Assembly (NCBI RefSeq): GCF_003789055.1
Contig: NZ_ML119084.1
Coordinates: 310,001-374,000 of the forward strand
DNA length: 64,000 bases
Direction: 5' to 3'
From: Histidinibacterium lentulum
GTDB taxonomy: Bacteria > Pseudomonadota > Alphaproteobacteria > Rhodobacterales > Rhodobacteraceae
The notes beneath the pieces are model-generated. The model did no database searches and was not told the DNA's origin. It saw only the letters and a program-made list of their open reading frames with translations. A program made the translations under genes and the position numbers. Shown one piece after another: positions 46,676-54,797 of the stretch. How positions within the stretch are numbered: the stretch's first letter is position 1; every line of letters starts with the position of its first letter.

Positions 46676-47674
46676 TCATTCGAATGCGCGAAGCCCCGCC
46701 GCCGCCCGTGCCGCGAGGCGTTCCGCATTCTGCCGCGTCCAATCCCGGTAGGCGTGTTCCGCCTCTTCCTGATCCCCCGCAGACCAGTCGAGCAGCGGCG
46801 GAGGATCGCCCGGAACGTCGAACTCCAGCTCGTCGAAACCGGCAAGCGATCGGGCCACGAAGCTCCGCCGACATGCGCCGTCGGGCCAGAACGATGCCGG
46901 CGGGCCATTGAACGGGGCTCCGCTGCCGCGTTCGAGCGCAAAGCGCCACCTCCGACGAAGATCGGCAGGATCGACGACCGAGGCGCGCTTCGCATCGCGG
47001 AGCCACGCCTGCGCCCGGATCGCCACCGACGGACGCACGATGATCTCGGAGTCGTCCGCGACCGGCAGGCCCAGAAGCTTGCGGAACGTCGCGACCAGTC
47101 CGCACGACGTCGCCGCCTCGTAACCGATGAGCGTCAGCGGAGCGACAGACCGGAACATCTGGACCTGCCCGACATAATCGTACCGATAGGGCCTGGTGGC
47201 GAGGTGCTCCGTGAAATCCGGAGCGTCCGGCGTGGTCACCATGGTCTCGGCGTAGTAGGCCTCGGCCAGCCGGTCGGGACGGCGGAGGCACAGCACGAAG
47301 CGCGGCGAGAAGCCGGGGAACAGCGCGATCACTTGCTCCATCAAGTCCCGGCGGGCCTTGGCAAAGCCTGGAGACGCCCAGTGCACCTCGCCGGCCGCAG
47401 CCCGGTAGGCCACTTCCGCACTGAGAAGGACCGCCCGCATCCCCGATGCCTCCGCCGCCACCCGGCGGGCGAAGCCATGGGCCTCGGGCGACCGCGGATC
47501 GCGGCTCAGGCGCAGCAGGATGGCGTTGTGGTTGTGAGAGGCGCCCGCGCCGGGTTCCGGGTACAGAACCCCATCCCTCGGCAGGTCGTCACGGCAGCCC
47601 GCGAAGTGCTTCTGGATCGCCGTGGTCCCGGTCTTGTGGGAGCCGACATGCAGAAACAGGTCGGGGCGCCTCAC
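46676..47674 (-). CDS. Sulfotransferase-like protein inserted between rplA and rplJ
   Basis: A 332-residue protein with a PAPS-binding 5' loop LHVGSHKTGTTAIQ (residues 8-21), the usual N-terminal motif of P-loop sulfotransferases, and a central LCLRRPDRLAEAYYAE that fits the 3'-phosphate-binding region. Substrate unknown; carbohydrate or lipid sulfation is possible. The start codon is GTG (47674-47672). It lies 54 bases downstream of rplA on the same strand, inside the ribosomal L11-L10 junction. A related but diverged gene is at 51426-52319. Confidence 0.78.
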   Translation of the reverse strand: MRRPDLFLHVGSHKTGTTAIQKHFAGCRDDLPRDGVLYPEPGAGASHNHNAILLRLSRDPRSPEAHGFARRVAAEASGMRAVLLSAEVAYRAAAGEVHWASPGFAKARRDLMEQVIALFPGFSPRFVLCLRRPDRLAEAYYAETMVTTPDAPDFTEHLATRPYRYDYVGQVQMFRSVAPLTLIGYEAATSCGLVATFRKLLGLPVADDSEIIVRPSVAIRAQAWLRDAKRASVVDPADLRRRWRFALERGSGAPFNGPPASFWPDGACRRSFVARSLAGFDELEFDVPGDPPPLLDWSAGDQEEAEHAYRDWTRQNAERLAARAAAGLRAFE

Positions 47675-47728
47675 GGGCGCCCCGACAGTCTTCTGATCGT
47701 CCCGAACCGCATGGACCAGTCGAACGCC

Positions 47729-48430
47729 TCAGGCGTTGCCCGTCGCGCTCGTCACGTCGATCGACACGCCCGGCCCCATGGAGGAGCTCAGCGAGACCTT
47801 GCGCAGGTAGGTGCCCTTGGCGCCCGCGGGCTTCGCCTTCTGCACCGCGTCCACGAAGGCGAGGATGTTCTGCTCCAGCTTCCCGGCATCGAACGAGGCC
47901 TTGCCGATCCCGGCATGGACGATCCCGGCCTTCTCGACCTTGAACTGGACCTCGCCGCCCTTGGCGGCCTCGACGGCGCCCTTCACGTCCATCGTCACCG
48001 TGCCGACCTTCGGGTTCGGCATCAGGTTCCGCGGGCCGAGCACCTTCCCGAGACGGCCCACGACGGGCATCATGTCGGGCGTGGCGATGCAGCGGTCGAA
48101 CTCGATGGTGCCGCCGAGGATGGTCTCCATCAGGTCCTCGGCGCCCACGATGTCGGCGCCGGCGGCCTTGGCCTCGTCGGCCTTGTCACCGCGGGCGAAG
48201 ACCGCCACGCGGACGTCCTTGCCGGTGCCGCCGGGCAGGCTGACCTTGCCGCGGACCATCTGGTCGGCGTGGCGCGGATCGACGCCGAGGTTCAGCGCGA
48301 TCTCGACGGTCTCGTCGAACTTCGCGCTGGCGTTCTCCTTCACCAGCTTGACCGCCTCGGCGACGGAGAGGTTCTCGCGGCCGCCGAAGGCCTCGCGTGC
48401 GGCGCGGGTGCGTTTTCCGATCTTTGCCAT
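47729..48430 (-). CDS. rplA: 50S ribosomal protein L1
   Basis: A 233-residue L1 of the mobile stalk that helps release E-site tRNA; in E. coli it represses rpl[24 protein letters not shown] and the CC-terminal [20 protein letters not shown] are typical. It begins one base after the rplK stop. Confidence 0.98.
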   Translation of the reverse strand: MAKIGKRTRAAREAFGGRENLSVAEAVKLVKENASAKFDETVEIALNLGVDPRHADQMVRGKVSLPGGTGKDVRVAVFARGDKADEAKAAGADIVGAEDLMETILGGTIEFDRCIATPDMMPVVGRLGKVLGPRNLMPNPKVGTVTMDVKGAVEAAKGGEVQFKVEKAGIVHAGIGKASFDAGKLEQNILAFVDAVQKAKPAGAKGTYLRKVSLSSSMGPGVSIDVTSATGNA

Positions 48431-48431
48431 C

Positions 48432-48857
48432 CTACTTCACCTCGATGCCCATGGAGCGGGCGGAGCCCAGGATGATCTGCATCGCCGATTCGACGTCGTT
48501 GGCGTTCAGATCCTTCATCTTCGCCTCGGCGATCTCGCGCACCTGCGCGACCGTGACAGTGCCCGCGGTGCTCTTGCCGGGCTGCTTCGACCCCGACTGC
48601 AGCTTGGCGGCCTTCTTGAGATAGTGGGACGCCGGCGGCGTCTTGATCTCCATGGTGAAGGACTTGTCCTGGTAGTAGGTGATCACGGTCGGGCACGGGG
48701 CGCCCGGCTCCATCTCGGCGGTCTTCGCGTTGAACGCCTTGCAGAATTCCATGATGTTGATGCCGCGCTGACCGAGCGCGGGGCCCACCGGCGGAGAGGG
48801 GTTCGCCTGCCCCGCCTTGACCTGCAGCTTCAGCTGCCCGATGACTTTCTTGGCCAT
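48432..48857 (-). CDS. rplK: 50S ribosomal protein L11
   Basis: A 141-residue L11, part of the GTPase-associated centre and required for RelA activation. [39 protein letters not shown] is the N-terminus (read from residues 1-39; the Pro-rich switch region is intact). AAAGGAG precedes the ATG. A predicted promoter lies about 130 bases upstream. Confidence 0.98.
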   Translation of the reverse strand: MAKKVIGQLKLQVKAGQANPSPPVGPALGQRGINIMEFCKAFNAKTAEMEPGAPCPTVITYYQDKSFTMEIKTPPASHYLKKAAKLQSGSKQPGKSTAGTVTVAQVREIAEAKMKDLNANDVESAMQIILGSARSMGIEVK

Positions 48858-48982
48858 GTGGCCGCTCCTTTCTCAACTCCCGCCGCAGGCGCGCCCGCGC
48901 GGGATCGGTTGATGTGGTCCGGTCCGGATCACGCGTGACCCTCGCCTCCCACATGGGCGCCGCCCGAAGGCGACAGGGGGGG

Positions 48983-49011
48983 CCGTTACAGCGCCTCTTC
49001 GCCCGATGCAA
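48983..49011 (-). promoter_or_regulatory. Predicted sigma-70-type promoter for rplKA
   Basis: On the minus strand TTGCAT (49006-49011) and TAACGG (48983-48988) are exactly 17 bases apart, 126-154 bases upstream of the rplK start, in the 212-base spacer between rplK and the divergent YdeI-like gene. It is the best consensus match there. The transcript would begin upstream of the L11-L1 genes. Confidence 0.5.
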
Positions 49012-49069
49012 GCCGCGGCGCGGTGACATCCGCTGCGCCCGTCTCTAGTCTTGCCGCGGGAGGGCGCCG

Positions 49070-49690
49070 ATGATCACCGATATCGAGGACTATTTCACCA
49101 GGGGCTGCGGCCGCTGCGCCCGCTTCGACACGCCCGACTGCGCCACGCGCCTGTGGTCGGAGAGCCTTGCGAGCCTGCGCGCGCTCTGCCGGGAGGCGGG
49201 GCTGACCGAGGCCGTCAAGTGGGGCCACCCCTGCTACGAACACGGCGGGCGCAACATCGCGATCCTCGGCGCCCACCGCGGCGATGTCCGGCTGAGCTTC
49301 TTCAACGCCGCGCTGATGACGGATCCGGAGGGCGCGCTGGAGCGGCAGGGCCCGAACACCCGGCATCCCGACATGCTCCGGTTCCGCCATGTCTCCGACG
49401 TGATCGGACGGGCCGACATGATCCGCGCCTACCTCGCAGAGGCGAAGGACTATGCCGAGCGCGGCGTGAAACCGCCGAAGGATCCCGCCGCCCCCGACCT
49501 GCCCGAGGAACTGACGGAGGCGCTCGACACCGACCCGGAACTCGCCGAGGCCTTCCACGCCCTTACTCCCGGCCGTCAGCGCAGCTACGCCATCGCCCTT
49601 TCCGGGGCGAAGAAGCCGGAGACCCGCATCGCCCGCATCGCGAAGTTCCGCCCCCGCATCCTCGCCGGCAAGGGCGCCACCGAGCGCTGA
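49070..49690 (+). CDS. YdeI/OmdA-family (DUF1801-like) protein
   Basis: A 206-residue protein. The N-terminal half (SLASLRALCREAGLTEAVKWGHPCYEHGGRNIAIL) matches the DUF1801 fold (excerpted from about residues 33-67), and the C-terminal PEELTEALDTDPELAEAFHALTPGRQRSYAIALSGAKKPETRIARI matches the YdeI/OmpD-associated segment (from about residue 147). Function is not established; E. coli YdeI affects antimicrobial peptide tolerance. GGGAGGG lies 5 bases before the ATG. It is one of two + strand genes placed between nusG and rplK. Confidence 0.8.
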   Translation: MITDIEDYFTRGCGRCARFDTPDCATRLWSESLASLRALCREAGLTEAVKWGHPCYEHGGRNIAILGAHRGDVRLSFFNAALMTDPEGALERQGPNTRHPDMLRFRHVSDVIGRADMIRAYLAEAKDYAERGVKPPKDPAAPDLPEELTEALDTDPELAEAFHALTPGRQRSYAIALSGAKKPETRIARIAKFRPRILAGKGATER

Positions 49691-49792
49691 GCGCCCGCCG
49701 TGCCTTCGAAGGGGTCCGATCCCGCCGGGATTGTGCCATCATGGAAGGGTCTAGGTGGCTCCACGCCGCAACTGCCGATGGAGCCTTTCCCG

Positions 49793-50035
49793 ATGACGAT
49801 TCAGGACATCCCCCGCCAGGACAGCCGCGCCGACCGGGCCGGACGAAGGGTCCGCCGACTCGGCCTCGTGCTCGGCGGCGGCACCGCGCTCGCCGTCCTC
49901 GTGCTGAACGGGGTCGGGGCCGCGGAGTGCCTGTCGGTCGGCGGAACGATCCAGGCGGGCGGCGTCACCGTCACCTGCATCAACGACTACAGCAGCATGA
50001 ACCGGGTCCCGGCCCTCATCCCCATCGCCGGATGA
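49793..50035 (+). CDS. Small single-helix membrane or secreted protein of unknown function
   Basis: An 80-residue protein with a polar N-terminus, a hydrophobic segment at about residues 25-44 (LGLVLGGGTALAVLVLNGVG), and a short outer part containing two cysteines (AECLSVGG and VTCIND) that may form a disulphide. The ATG at 49793 follows GGAG; ATG 49778 and 49700 are less likely starts. It lies downstream of the YdeI-like gene and converges on nusG. I do not recognise the family, and a spurious call is possible. Confidence 0.5.
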   Translation: MTIQDIPRQDSRADRAGRRVRRLGLVLGGGTALAVLVLNGVGAAECLSVGGTIQAGGVTVTCINDYSSMNRVPALIPIAG

Positions 50036-50081
50036 CGTGACCCGGGCGCACGGCCTCCGCAGGCCGGAGATAAGCCGCGCA

Positions 50082-50099
50082 CACCCCGAAGCCGGGGTG
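50082..50099. terminator. Short hairpin between converging genes before nusG
   Basis: CACCCCG at 50082-50088 pairs with CGGGGTG at 50093-50099 around AAGC. It separates the + strand small protein gene from the nusG 3' end. No T-tract, so termination is inferred. Confidence 0.4.
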
Positions 50100-50110
50100 C
50101 CGCCTGCACC

Positions 50111-50641
50111 CTACTGCTTCGTCACCTGGGTGAATTCCAGTTCCACCGGCGTGGCGCGGCCGAAGATCGACACCGACACCTTCAGGCGCTGGTTGTCCTC
50201 GTCGACTTCCTCGACGGTTCCGTCGAAATCCTCGAACGGTCCGTCGTTCACCTTCACCTTCTCGCCGATCTCGTAATGGATCAGCGTGCGCGGGGTTTCC
50301 TCGCCCTCGGCAACGCGGCCGAGGATCGCCTGGACTTCGGCGTCGCGCATCGGCATCGGGCGCCCCTGGGGGCCAAGAAAGCCGGTGACACGGTTGATCG
50401 AGTTGATCAGGTGATAGCCCTCGTCGGACATCTCCATGTGCACCAGCACATAGCCCGGCATGAAGCGCCGCTCGGTCGAGACCTTCTTGCCGCGGCGGAC
50501 CTCGATGACCTCTTCGGTCGGGACCAGCACCTCGTCGATCTGGTCCTCCAGGCCCTGTTCGGCCACCGATGTCCGGATCTGCTCGGCGATCTTCTTCTCG
50601 AAGTTCGAGAGAACGCTTACCGAATACCACCGCTTCGCCAT
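50111..50641 (-). CDS. nusG: Transcription termination/antitermination factor NusG
   Basis: A 176-residue NusG that couples RNA polymerase to the ribosome and Rho. The N-terminal [20 protein letters not shown] and [12 protein letters not shown] mark the NGN domain, and [24 protein letters not shown]-type sequence marks the C-terminal KOW domain. GAGGAAAC precedes the start. A 134-base spacer and a small membrane-protein gene separate it from secE, which normally abuts nusG. Confidence 0.98.
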   Translation of the reverse strand: MAKRWYSVSVLSNFEKKIAEQIRTSVAEQGLEDQIDEVLVPTEEVIEVRRGKKVSTERRFMPGYVLVHMEMSDEGYHLINSINRVTGFLGPQGRPMPMRDAEVQAILGRVAEGEETPRTLIHYEIGEKVKVNDGPFEDFDGTVEEVDEDNQRLKVSVSIFGRATPVELEFTQVTKQ

Positions 50642-50774
50642 GTTTCCTCGACCTTTCCGGGCGTATCCTACCTGGACCCCTCAGACAAAAAACTGGCGCG
50701 CAGCTCGATTCGCAGCGCGCCATGTCGGGGGAGTTTGAAGCGTCTAGCGTCCTGCCCCGCCGGTTGCAAGAGGC

Positions 50775-51065
50775 TCAGGCGCCGCCGTGCCGGTCGGGAG
50801 GGCCCATCGGGCGCGACGGCTGCGGCGGGTCCTGCCACCGGTTGGAGGCCATCGGATCATGGGCGCCCGCCTCGGACCACGTCGGCCGGTCCGCGGTGGG
50901 CGGCTGCAGGTCCAGCGCCGGACCCCTGAGGAGAAACCGGACCGCGAGGGCGAGCCCGAGGACCAGTGCCGCAGCGGCGGGATGGACGAGAACGATCAGC
51001 ACGACCGTCAGGAGCGCCAGCCCCGACCCGCGCGGCAGCTTGCTGGAGAAAAGTCCCGAAACCAT
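50775..51065 (-). CDS. Small membrane protein of unknown function between secE and nusG
   Basis: A 96-residue protein: hydrophobic segment at about 14-47 (one long or two short helices), then a Pro/Asp-rich cytoplasm-or-periplasm tail of about 45 residues. No known family recognised. The frame starts at 51149, but the ATG at 51065 has a GAGG site and begins just before the hydrophobic stretch. It lies on the same strand between secE and nusG, so it should be co-transcribed with both; it could also be a non-coding spacer with coding-like GC bias. Confidence 0.5.
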   Translation of the reverse strand: MVSGLFSSKLPRGSGLALLTVVLIVLVHPAAAALVLGLALAVRFLLRGPALDLQPPTADRPTWSEAGAHDPMASNRWQDPPQPSRPMGPPDRHGGA

Positions 51066-51176
51066 GATCCTGCCTCGTGTTCGCCACAAGGAAGGAAACG
51101 ACCGGAACCGGGCCACACGGCGGCCGGCCCACGACAGGGGCGCGGCCACTTCGGGACGATAATGCGGCAGACCCGC

Positions 51177-51371
51177 CTAGAAGAAGCTCAGGATGCCCTG
51201 CAGACCGCTGCGGATGCCCAGATCGACGAAAAAGAAGAAGATCGCCGCGACCGACGCCAGCAGGAACACCATGATCGTGGTCATGGTCACCTCGCGCCGC
51301 GTGGGCCACACGACCTTGGAGACCTCGGCACGGACCTGGCTGATGAACTGGGCGGGGTTGGTGCGGGCCAT
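51177..51371 (-). CDS. secE: Preprotein translocase subunit SecE
   Basis: A 64-residue SecE with a single-membrane-helix design, the short form usual in alphaproteobacteria. NPAQFISQVRAEVSKVVWPTRREV is the family's amphipathic helix (seen at 5-28), followed by one membrane helix at about 33-55. It supports SecY (15144-16517) in the SecYEG channel. The AGAGAG site precedes the start. tRNA-Trp, a sulfotransferase gene and then secE lie in this order on the minus strand. Confidence 0.97.
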   Translation of the reverse strand: MARTNPAQFISQVRAEVSKVVWPTRREVTMTTIMVFLLASVAAIFFFFVDLGIRSGLQGILSFF

Positions 51372-51425
51372 GGACGCTCTCTCTACGCGGCGATGGGCGG
51401 CAGATACGGGGCGCGGGCGCGCGAT

Positions 51426-52319
51426 TCAACCCCCTTGCGCGGGGGCGAGCCTCGCCGGTTCGAGGCAGCGCACCTGCGGCATCGCCCGAAGCCTGCGCCA
51501 TTGCGCGGCATAGAACTCCGCGCCGAGCGCCGTCAGCTCGTCGTCGAAAGGCCGGAACGGCGGGTTGTCGGGGCCTGTCGGATAGAGGCGCCGCGCCTCG
51601 CCCGCGGCTTTCGCGCGGGCCCTGCCGCGCGGCGCGGCGAGGGCATGGGCGGCTCCCCGCGCCGAGAGACCCCGATGCAGCGCGGCGTGGTCGAACCAGT
51701 CCTCCCGCGCGATCTCCGCCCCCGCCAGCGCATTCGCCGCGGCGACCGCCACCGCGGGATAGTCCTCCTTGCGCCAGACAGTGACGCCCGCCACGCGCGG
51801 CGCCGCCAGCAGGCACTCCACCAGCCCGCACCAGTCCACCCCCTCGAGCGGAATGCGCCCGGCGAAGGTCTCGAAACTCTCGCCGTAGCCGCCATAGAGA
51901 GATTGCGACCAGGCCGAGGCCAGAAAGCCCGCCGGTTCCCGGATCGTCAGGAACAGCATCAGCGGCAGCGGCGCCACCGCCTCCGACAGCGCCGCGACCC
52001 GCGCGCCCGCCTGGGGATAGAGCCGCGCCTCGGGCCGCCCGGCGGTGCCGGACATCTGGCCGAGGATGTTCTCCTCGCTGAGCACCAGCCGCCCGTGCCC
52101 CCGTGCCGTGCGCGCCAGCATTTCCGGCGACCAGTCCTTGCGCCGCCCGCCCCGGACGAAGGAGAGGCCCAGGCGGTCCTTCAGCTTCTCCCCCGCCCGC
52201 CGCAGCTCCGGCGGCGTGTAGAGCGCCGCGCCCGCCGCGACGAAGGCCTCGCCGCCCCGGCGCAGGCCCTTCTGGAAATGGGTGGAGGCTGTCTTGTGCG
52301 CCCCGAGATGCACCGCCAC
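51426..52319 (-). CDS. Sulfotransferase-like protein between tRNA-Trp and secE
   Basis: A roughly 297-residue protein with an N-terminal VHLGAHKTASTHFQ that parallels the PAPS 5'-loop of P-loop sulfotransferases, and a later LFLTIREPAGFLASAWSQSLY resembling the 3'-phosphate loop. Start is unclear: the only in-frame ATG lies within the tRNA gene, and its translation (VEHRSPKPRVGGSSPS) is the usual artefact of reading a tRNA, so a GTG at 52319 or 52313 is preferred. It begins about 60 bases after the tRNA 3' end. Related to the gene at 46676. Confidence 0.68.
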   Translation of the reverse strand: MAVHLGAHKTASTHFQKGLRRGGEAFVAAGAALYTPPELRRAGEKLKDRLGLSFVRGGRRKDWSPEMLARTARGHGRLVLSEENILGQMSGTAGRPEARLYPQAGARVAALSEAVAPLPLMLFLTIREPAGFLASAWSQSLYGGYGESFETFAGRIPLEGVDWCGLVECLLAAPRVAGVTVWRKEDYPAVAVAAANALAGAEIAREDWFDHAALHRGLSARGAAHALAAPRGRARAKAAGEARRLYPTGPDNPPFRPFDDELTALGAEFYAAQWRRLRAMPQVRCLEPARLAPAQGG

Positions 52320-52378
52320 GCACCCGGGCCATCCCTCGGGCCGGGCGGAGGTCTCGTCGATGCGGGAGGCGGAGGGCC

Positions 52379-52454
52379 TGGCAGGGGCAGAGGGACTCGA
52401 ACCCCCGACCCTCGGTTTTGGAGACCGATGCTCTACCAACTGAGCTATACCCCT
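52379..52454 (-). tRNA. trpT: tRNA-Trp (anticodon CCA)
   Basis: A 76-base cloverleaf from AGGGGTA to TGCCCCT plus discriminator G and an encoded CCA (52381-52379). The anticodon CCA lies at 52421-52419, in a stem of TCGGT/ACCGA with TCTCCAAAA-like loop; the T-arm has GGTTCGAGTC and the D-arm AGCTCAGTTGG. Its place upstream of secE-nusG is the standard bacterial arrangement. Confidence 0.95.
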
Positions 52455-52467
52455 TCAGGCCCCGTGA

Positions 52468-52496
52468 TCCCTATGCACAGCCGGTCGGGCGGTCAA
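52468..52496 (-). promoter_or_regulatory. Predicted sigma-70-type promoter for tRNA-Trp
   Basis: On the minus strand TTGACC (52491-52496) and TAGGGA (52468-52473) are exactly 17 bases apart and end 13 bases before the mature tRNA. The start would be just upstream of AGGGGTA. The secE-nusG genes may be read from it. Confidence 0.5.
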
Positions 52497-52541
52497 GCGG
52501 ATAGCGCCGGAAACCCGGCGCGTCCCGCCCTCGCCGCCCGG

Positions 52542-53723
52542 TCAGAGATCGCCGAACAGGATGAGGTTGTCGGCCAGCTGCGCGAATGTGAGCCCGTCCA
52601 CATTCAGACCGGTGAAGCGGATGACGTCCGACCCGAAGTCGAGCCCGACGACGGGCGCGACCCCGACCCCGCTCTGGGACACGAACCCGAACTGCTCCAC
52701 GACCTCCTCGAGCGTGAGCCCGCCGCCCCAGAGGGCCGGATCGAGCGCGAGGCGGTCCACCCCCAGCTCGAAATCGGTGATCTCGTCCCGCCCGTAGAAC
52801 TTGCGGAAGACGAAGTCGTCGGCCCCGCGTCCGCCGGTCAGGGTATCGTCACCGCCGCCGCCATCGAGCCGGTCCCGGCCGCCGCCTCCGAACAGGATGT
52901 CGTCGCCGCCGCCGCCGAACAGCTCGTCGCTGCCGATGTCGCCGAACAGGACGTCACTGCCTGCGCCGCCCAGAAGCCGGTCGTCGTTGCCGCCGCCGGA
53001 CAGGGTGTCGTTGCCGCCGCCGCCCACGAGAATGTCCTTGCCGCCGCCGCCCATCAGGCTGTCGTCGCCGCCGTTGCCGTTGAGGAAGTCGTTCCCCTGC
53101 TGGCCGTTCAGCGTGTCGTCCCCCGCCTGGCCGGCCAGGTTGTCGTCGTTGCCCCCGCCCTCGAGCGTGTCGTCCCCGGCGCCGCCCCGGATGAAATCCC
53201 GACCGCCCCCGCCGGACAGGTAGTCGTCGCCGCCCCCGCCGAGCATGATGTCGTTGCCGGCCTCTCCCCAGAGGCTGTCATCGCCGCCGAAGCCGCGGAT
53301 GAAGTCGTTGCCCTGGCCGAAGCGGGCGACATCGGCGAAGCCGGACAGGTAGACATCGTCCGCGCCCTTGAAGATGCGGGCCCAGACGGCGAAATCGTCG
53401 ACCTGGCTCGTGGTCCGGATCGCCGCCTCGATCTGTGCCGCCGGCACGCTGATCCCGGAGATGTAGAGCTGTTCGGTATCCGTGGTGAAGCTCTGGATCA
53501 GCACCCCGGTCACGGTGCCGCTGGTCGGGTTCAGGGTCAGGTTCGGACCGCCGAAAGCCATGAAGCCCGCGCTGCCCGGGGTCTCGACGACGATGACGTC
53601 GGTGTAACGGTCGCCCCGGTAGGTATTGTTGACGTTGTCCAGAAGCTCCGCATCGTCGTCCAGCAGATCGCTGAACCTGAGGGCGGGAATGTTGAAGCTC
53701 TGGCGGGCGATCACTCGGGCCAT
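52542..53723 (-). CDS. RTX calcium-binding repeat protein, probable type I secreted
   Basis: A 393-residue protein. Residues 1-135 are a non-repeat N-terminal region; 136-301 hold about 18 nonapeptide repeats of GGxGxDxLx type, the Ca-binding beta-roll; 302-330 (ADDFVFRKFYGRDEITDFELG) resemble the ends of type I secreted RTX proteins, with hydrophobic C-terminal LADNLILFGDL as the likely secretion signal. No Sec signal peptide. No hydrolase or adhesin domain is seen, so function is open. The ATG at 53723 follows AAGGAAAG. No type I exporter genes lie in the window. Confidence 0.85.
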   Translation of the reverse strand: MARVIARQSFNIPALRFSDLLDDDAELLDNVNNTYRGDRYTDVIVVETPGSAGFMAFGGPNLTLNPTSGTVTGVLIQSFTTDTEQLYISGISVPAAQIEAAIRTTSQVDDFAVWARIFKGADDVYLSGFADVARFGQGNDFIRGFGGDDSLWGEAGNDIMLGGGGDDYLSGGGGRDFIRGGAGDDTLEGGGNDDNLAGQAGDDTLNGQQGNDFLNGNGGDDSLMGGGGKDILVGGGGNDTLSGGGNDDRLLGGAGSDVLFGDIGSDELFGGGGDDILFGGGGRDRLDGGGGDDTLTGGRGADDFVFRKFYGRDEITDFELGVDRLALDPALWGGGLTLEEVVEQFGFVSQSGVGVAPVVGLDFGSDVIRFTGLNVDGLTFAQLADNLILFGDL

Positions 53724-53945
53724 GGTCGGTCTTTCCTTCTTGCGTCCGCGCAGCGCCGTCATGCCGCCCGGGAGGTTTCATCCGGACGGGCGGCCTTCCG
53801 GCCATGACCCGGCACGCGGCGAGGTCACGGCCCGCTCCATGACCGCCGACGAGATCGCCGGGGCCCTGCCACCCTCCGGGCAAAAGCCTTGCTTGACGCA
53901 GCGGGAAGATCAAGGCGTTTCCGCTGCGGCAGGACGGTCGGCGGG

Positions 53946-54596
53946 TCAGCCTTCCGCAGCCGCCCGCAACGCGGCGAGGTCGCCGCCGCAGATCGCGGCT
54001 TCCGCGGCGAGGATCTGCTCCGGCGGCCAGTCCCACCAGGCGATCTCGAGCAGCGCCGCGATGGTCGCCCCGTCGAACCGGCGTCGCACCACCCGCCCCG
54101 GATTGCCCGCGACGACGGAATAGGGCGGCAGGCGGCCGCCCGCGACGGCGCCCGCGCCGACGATGCAGCCCGACCCGATCCGCGCGCCGGGCAGGATCTT
54201 CGCGTCGCGCCCGATCCAGACATCATGGCCGATCTCCGTCCCCGGTCCCGGTGCGGGCATCGACGCCCGGTCCGCGCCGAAGCCCGTGAAGATGAAGAAC
54301 GGGTAAGAGGAGAACCCGTCGCGCCGGTGATTCGCGCCTTCGAGGAATTCCACCCCCTGCGCGATCTGGCAGAACCGGCCGATCGTCAGGCCCTCGGCCT
54401 GCATCGGGTGCAGATAGGGCGCGAGCGCCATGGCCCAGTCCTCTGGCGGCACGTCGGCCGAGGCATAGCTGTAGGCGCCGACCTCCCAGCGCGGATGGTC
54501 GATGGCGGCGGCCAGGAAGACGGTCCCGGGATGGGCCGTGGCGTCGGGCAGGATCAGCGGATTGCGCGTACCGGACGCGGGCAGCGGAGCAGGCAT
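53946..54596 (-). CDS. CatB-like (xenobiotic) hexapeptide acetyltransferase
   Basis: A 216-residue left-handed beta-helix acyltransferase. GLTIGRFCQIAQGVEFLEGANHRRDGFSSYPF and GTEIGHDVWIGRDAKILPGARIGSG are hallmarks of the CatB/Vat group (excerpted from about residues 68 and 119), with the catalytic His in ANHRRDG. It ends in YSVVAGNPGRVVRRRF. The family includes chloramphenicol and streptogramin A acetyltransferases, but most chromosomal relatives modify unknown substrates. The frame runs further upstream; the ATG at 54596 with a GAGG site gives the usual length. Confidence 0.82.
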   Translation of the reverse strand: MPAPLPASGTRNPLILPDATAHPGTVFLAAAIDHPRWEVGAYSYASADVPPEDWAMALAPYLHPMQAEGLTIGRFCQIAQGVEFLEGANHRRDGFSSYPFFIFTGFGADRASMPAPGPGTEIGHDVWIGRDAKILPGARIGSGCIVGAGAVAGGRLPPYSVVAGNPGRVVRRRFDGATIAALLEIAWWDWPPEQILAAEAAICGGDLAALRAAAEG

Positions 54597-54797
54597 GGCA
54601 GACCTCGCAGGCAGGAGTGGCTTGGAAGAGCGGCTCAGGCTGCGGTCTTGTCCATCGGTCCCTCCATCGGTCGGGCTGGCAAGCCCCGTGCCGCGGCCGG
54701 ACATCCGCCCGGCCTGCCGTCGCAGGTATACGCCGGTCGGACGCGCCGCGAAACCCTGCGCCGCAACGCCGGGCTCCGGCGGCCCGGCCGCCGGCCC

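Noticed and set aside
52320-52439. N-terminal extension of the sulfotransferase-like gene at 51426 up to the ATG at 52439
   Set aside because: The extension reads through the tRNA-Trp gene and gives the typical meaningless translation of a tRNA; a GTG at 52319 or 52313 is more likely.
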